From JBGSOW01 sp041738875 (GTDB lineage: Bacteria > Patescibacteriota > Dojkabacteria > CALFHW01): 26,678 nucleotides of DNA. The position numbers were made by a program, and so were the translations under genes. The notes beneath the pieces were generated by a model. It had not been told where the DNA came from, searched no databases, and was given only the letters and a program-made list of their open reading frames with translations. Shown in pieces: positions 23,379 to 26,678 of the stretch; position 1 is the stretch's first letter, and each line of letters starts with the position of its first letter. The stretch spans positions 1 to 26,678 of the forward strand of contig JBGSOW010000009.1 of assembly GCA_041738875.1 (NCBI GenBank). Reading direction: 5' to 3'.

Positions 23379-25370
23379 TTACTTCTTCGGCAACCAAAGT
23401 GTGAATTTACTACCATTACCAACCTCAGATTCGACCTGAATACTCCCACCCATACGTTTAGCAAGTCCAAAAGAAACGTAGAGCCCAAGACCAGTGCCAC
23501 CAGGACGGGTGAATTGCTGCAACGTATCTTCCTTATCCTGTATGTGTTGATTTACGCGGTAGTATTTTTTACCTAAATTGGGAATATCCTCAGCAGGAAT
23601 TCCTTCACCCGTATCTTCAACAGAAATACCATTGAATCCATCCTCTCCTACAATAGTTTTGATTGTCACTTGGCCGCCTGTGGCCGTGTACTTAATCGCG
23701 TTACTCAGCAGATTATCAACTATTTCCAGCAACCTGTTTTTATCCGCTTTCACAGCTAATGTATTTGGTGAAGTTTCTTTATTAAGAGTTAAACCTTTCT
23801 TACCAGCCTCGGTAGCAAAATTACTATGCGCAGTTTCACATGTTTCGTTCAAATTAACATCTTCGATATTTAGTTGAATTTTGGCATTATCTGTCTCACT
23901 TCCAGACATGAAAGTTTTAACTATTTCTGCTAAACGTTTGAGTTGGGTGCTTACAATAGTTGCGTATTGGTTGAATTTAGCCTCATCCATTTTCTCAGGA
24001 ATAGGTTGGATAGCTGTGGAAAGAACCTGGAATGCGTTGCTTGCTGTACTAATCGGTGTCCTCAGCTCATGAGCTAGTATAGTTATCATGTCTTTTTCAG
24101 TACGGTAGGCTTCTTCCAGTTCTATAATCTTTTGCTGTAGATCACCTAATAGACGTTCTTTTTCTGCAAAAGACTGCGAGTTATCCAATGCTATCCCTAC
24201 TATATGCGTGTATGACTGCATAAATCTTTGTATCTCGCTATTAATTTCACTGGCAACCTTATCTTGAAAAATAAATCCAATAACTCCTAATATTTCTCCC
24301 TTGCTTTTTAGAGGCACATTAACAAATGCCTTAGGCTTTAATATATTACGAACCCTTTTAACTACTATTTCAGGTATTGGAGGAGAAAAAGAGCTTATGA
24401 AATCATCGGTAACAATTATCTTATCATCTTTGATTGATTTCACACCTGAAGTATTTTGGAATCTCGGATCGTCCATATAAACTATAAACTCTCTTGGATC
24501 TTTGCCCAGTATTGGTAATACAGTTGCAACTATACGGTTATTAGTTATCGCCTCAACCCGCAGTTCCGTTTTATCTTTGTTTAATAAAGCAACTATAACT
24601 CCGATGTAGCCGAGGTCCTGTGGGATCAGATCGACAGTTTGCTGTAAGATCTTGTCTGTCTCCAGAGTAGAAATTATTGATTTATTAAGTTCACTCAAGG
24701 CATTTAACTCTCGATTCTGTACACCTAATTGTTGGATCTGTGTCTTATTGTCATTAAATAAATTTGCGTTAATTATTGAAATCCCAATAGTCTTTGTAAG
24801 CAGCTGCAAAGCTGAAATAGTGGAATCAAAATTTTCATCTGCGGTAGCAAATACTACAGCCCCGATAACCTCATCGTTATAAATTATAGGAATACTGACG
24901 TTCATTTTGATACCAATCAATTTACTTGCTTGCGATATTATAAAATCAGGTAAAACTTCAGTTGTAAATGAACTCAAATTAGTATCATATATTAAGTCCT
25001 TCTTTAATAATGACTGAACAACCAAGTTCTTACTCTCAGCTGTAATTTGTATCTTTAGAGACGAAATAGGAGTACCGATTGCCTCTACAAATAATTCAGC
25101 ACGTTTACCACCGGCTATCGTCTTAGCAAATAAATGTTGCTCTTCCTTCAACAAAAGAACAGCGCCAAGTAGATTTAATTTGTCAACAATTGCATCAATA
25201 GAATACTGCAATACCTCATCTAGAGACAATGTCGCTAAAATACTATTACTGACTTTAGAAATAATCTCGATTTGATCATTCAGCTGTAGGATCTGCGCTT
25301 CCAAGCGCTTGTTTTCTGTAGCGACGTCGACTGCAGGATCTTCCCCTCGCTTTTTACCAAATAAAAACAT
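23379..25370 (-). CDS. Cytoplasmic GAF-domain sensor histidine kinase
   Basis: A 663 aa kinase without membrane segments. After a coiled start (residues 15-40) come two GAF-type sensor domains (about 40-205 and 220-400), linked by helices (QIQQLGVQNRELNALSELNK, then ERLLGDLQQKIIELEEAYRT). The dimerisation/phosphoacceptor helix has HELRTP with phospho-site His434. The ATPase domain has the N box (NRLLEIVDNLLSNAIKYTA, from 545), G1 (EDTGEGIP, Asp586) and G2 (GGTGLGLY, 624-631). All catalytic boxes are intact. The ligand sensed by the GAF domains is unknown. No response regulator lies in the window, so the partner is encoded elsewhere. It starts 45 bases downstream of the DUF2600-like gene stop, same strand, and may be cotranscribed with it. 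Confidence 0.93.
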   Translation of the reverse strand: MFLFGKKRGEDPAVDVATENKRLEAQILQLNDQIEIISKVSNSILATLSLDEVLQYSIDAIVDKLNLLGAVLLLKEEQHLFAKTIAGGKRAELFVEAIGTPISSLKIQITAESKNLVVQSLLKKDLIYDTNLSSFTTEVLPDFIISQASKLIGIKMNVSIPIIYNDEVIGAVVFATADENFDSTISALQLLTKTIGISIINANLFNDNKTQIQQLGVQNRELNALSELNKSIISTLETDKILQQTVDLIPQDLGYIGVIVALLNKDKTELRVEAITNNRIVATVLPILGKDPREFIVYMDDPRFQNTSGVKSIKDDKIIVTDDFISSFSPPIPEIVVKRVRNILKPKAFVNVPLKSKGEILGVIGFIFQDKVASEINSEIQRFMQSYTHIVGIALDNSQSFAEKERLLGDLQQKIIELEEAYRTEKDMITILAHELRTPISTASNAFQVLSTAIQPIPEKMDEAKFNQYATIVSTQLKRLAEIVKTFMSGSETDNAKIQLNIEDVNLNETCETAHSNFATEAGKKGLTLNKETSPNTLAVKADKNRLLEIVDNLLSNAIKYTATGGQVTIKTIVGEDGFNGISVEDTGEGIPAEDIPNLGKKYYRVNQHIQDKEDTLQQFTRPGGTGLGLYVSFGLAKRMGGSIQVESEVGNGSKFTLWLPKK

Positions 25371-25414
25371 ATTTAGCAGTTATTAAAATATACATTTTAT
25401 CTATGTTTGGCCAC

Positions 25415-26650
25415 CTAGGCTTTGCCCAAAACTTTCGCAAACCTCTTCATAACACGTCCTAAATTATTACTTTTTCCACGAAATCTAGCAAGCTGAATCT
25501 GATGGAACTTTACTAAGTCGCGAACCACTTGCCTGTGCAATTGTCTATCTAACGTTCCACTGTCAAGAAGGAAATGTTTTTCAGCTTGTCTATAAAACCC
25601 AGATAGTAGCTCGGCAAATAAGATGAGCTTCTCCTCACCAGAATCAACTTCCTTTATTACCCCAGTCAATTCCATTTGCATGATTTTTAGCTCCTGATCT
25701 AATTTCCCAGAGATAAGGAGTTCTACTAAGTTAGGAGCCTGACTCTTTTTCTCAATATCCCTTTCATAGTCGGCTAAGCCGTCCAGGAAAGTGTGGATAA
25801 GAGGAACTGTAGCGTATAAATTTCCAAGCCTATTTACGTCAGTAGCCCCAAAGTCTCTATTAAACTCTGATTCATATAATAGGGCATAGACTTCTAGAGG
25901 GCTCCCCCAACTTAAATAACCATATGCGCTTTCGGCAAACCAGAGGGGCATGTCTAATTCATCTTTCAGGTGAGCGAATTCTGCTTCTCTCTCCACGTTT
26001 TCAGGCATATGCATTAATTCTACACAATTTCCATATTTCCAAACTACTCCACTAATAGCTCGCTTTACAGCTACTTGAGTATATTTATCTCCAATCTTAT
26101 CTAGTACACTCTTCACACCTTCTCTTGCTTTTTCCCCGATCCCAAACATCAAATCGGCATAAGGTTGAGGAATCCCGGTCATCGCGACTTCTGTACTATC
26201 ACCAGTAATTCTAAGAGCATTCTGATATAGCTGTGTACCATTTTCAAAACTATGAGTTACACCTTCAGAAATGTCGTCTGGCAAATCTACAATAGTTAAT
26301 TCTGAACCTACCAAAGCTGATACATAGTCTTCATTAACGAATTCCTTGCCTTGTGTGTAAGCGCCAACAACTCCAAGTGCATTGCTCCTTTTATCTGTTA
26401 AGGTCTTACTTACTAAAGCCTGATCTGGCGAAACCGGTGTCTCGGTATAAAGATCCATTTCTCTAGCAATTTCCACATAATTATTGTACACCGCTCTCCC
26501 AACACGTAAATGCGAAAGTCTCCATTCAGGAAAATTTATTTTTAGGGTTATGGCATCTGCTATTTTGCCGGCGAATTTAATTAGGGATTCTCTAGTAGAC
26601 GTGTTTGATTCAGGCCTTATATGCTTTTCGCTTAAAGACAAATTTGTCAT
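25415..26650 (-). CDS. DUF2600-like protein (all-alpha terpene-synthase-like)
   Basis: A 411 aa, largely helical soluble protein. The block VPLIHTFLDGLADYERDIEK (282-301) closely resembles the LHxLLDxxxDxxED segment of DUF2600, the family of Bacillus tetraprenyl-beta-curcumene synthase YtpB. Upstream, PLWFAESAYGYLSWGSPLEV with YALL (235-257) stands where that family has its WWEF-AA-GSTLGIF-L helix. An acidic motif at VDLPDDISEG (121-130) may correspond to the family's DYLDN metal-binding site, though the match is loose. If correct, it would cyclise or bind a long-chain prenyl diphosphate. No prenyl transferase is nearby. It precedes the histidine kinase gene. The family call is from memory of the motifs; function is inference. 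Confidence 0.55.
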   Translation of the reverse strand: MTNLSLSEKHIRPESNTSTRESLIKFAGKIADAITLKINFPEWRLSHLRVGRAVYNNYVEIAREMDLYTETPVSPDQALVSKTLTDKRSNALGVVGAYTQGKEFVNEDYVSALVGSELTIVDLPDDISEGVTHSFENGTQLYQNALRITGDSTEVAMTGIPQPYADLMFGIGEKAREGVKSVLDKIGDKYTQVAVKRAISGVVWKYGNCVELMHMPENVEREAEFAHLKDELDMPLWFAESAYGYLSWGSPLEVYALLYESEFNRDFGATDVNRLGNLYATVPLIHTFLDGLADYERDIEKKSQAPNLVELLISGKLDQELKIMQMELTGVIKEVDSGEEKLILFAELLSGFYRQAEKHFLLDSGTLDRQLHRQVVRDLVKFHQIQLARFRGKSNNLGRVMKRFAKVLGKA

Positions 26651-26678
26651 TTATTAATTAGTTAGTTGATTTACAGAC

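Noticed and set aside
1..26678. Insertion sequences, transposases, integrases, restriction or toxin-antitoxin genes
   Set aside because: Looked for on both strands; no catalytic motifs or terminal inverted repeats of such elements were recognised.

Overview
The window is AT-rich, densely packed DNA read with the standard bacterial code (TGA works as a stop, for example at the end of the zinc ATPase gene). Starts are often TTG or GTG, Shine-Dalgarno sites are sparse, and there is a strong excess of small Nudix, HD and CYTH phosphate-chemistry proteins with no biosynthetic pathway. Together with a cytoplasmic GAF histidine kinase and a short-type ABC exporter, this suggests a reduced-genome bacterium of the Candidate Phyla Radiation/Patescibacteria. 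That placement is an inference; no marker gene is present to prove it.

Region 1 (1-7300): the 3' end of a CNNM/CorC-type CBS transporter gene, then a minus-strand run of small cytoplasmic proteins (unknown 114 aa protein, HAD phosphatase, HD hydrolase, cupin, DUF6326-like membrane protein, CYTH protein). A plus-strand Nudix-ASCH fusion follows, then a tight minus-strand operon of Nudix hydrolase, DUF2584-like protein and dGTPase-like HD phosphohydrolase. A tRNA-Gly(GCC) with encoded CCA lies at 7213-7288, beside a GC-rich tandem heptamer and decayed coding traces.

Region 2 (7300-17136): a DsbB-like thiol oxidoreductase converges on a complete zinc/manganese ABC importer (binding protein with a very acidic His-containing loop, ATPase, permease). 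Upstream on the same strand are a Nudix hydrolase, a ROK sugar kinase, a membrane-anchored beta-helix protein and a membrane-anchored GH18 glycosidase. Divergent from these are a GT2 glycosyltransferase and an ABC exporter gene broken by an apparent internal deletion plus frameshift.

Region 3 (17137-23315) looks accessory. After a gene-free stretch holding a tRNA-3'-end-like remnant comes a translationally coupled four-gene operon: unknown 316 aa protein, APH-fold kinase lacking its catalytic Asp, CYTH phosphohydrolase/cyclase, and NDK-fold protein lacking its catalytic His. It is preceded by an 88 aa gene and a divergent TrmB-type regulator whose promoter overlaps a perfect inverted repeat, with a methyltransferase beyond. 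This is the best candidate here for an undescribed system: a CYTH enzyme encoded with two apparently catalytically dead nucleotide-binding partners.

Region 4 (23379-26678): a cytoplasmic GAF histidine kinase and, upstream on the same strand, a DUF2600-like (all-alpha terpene synthase-like) protein.
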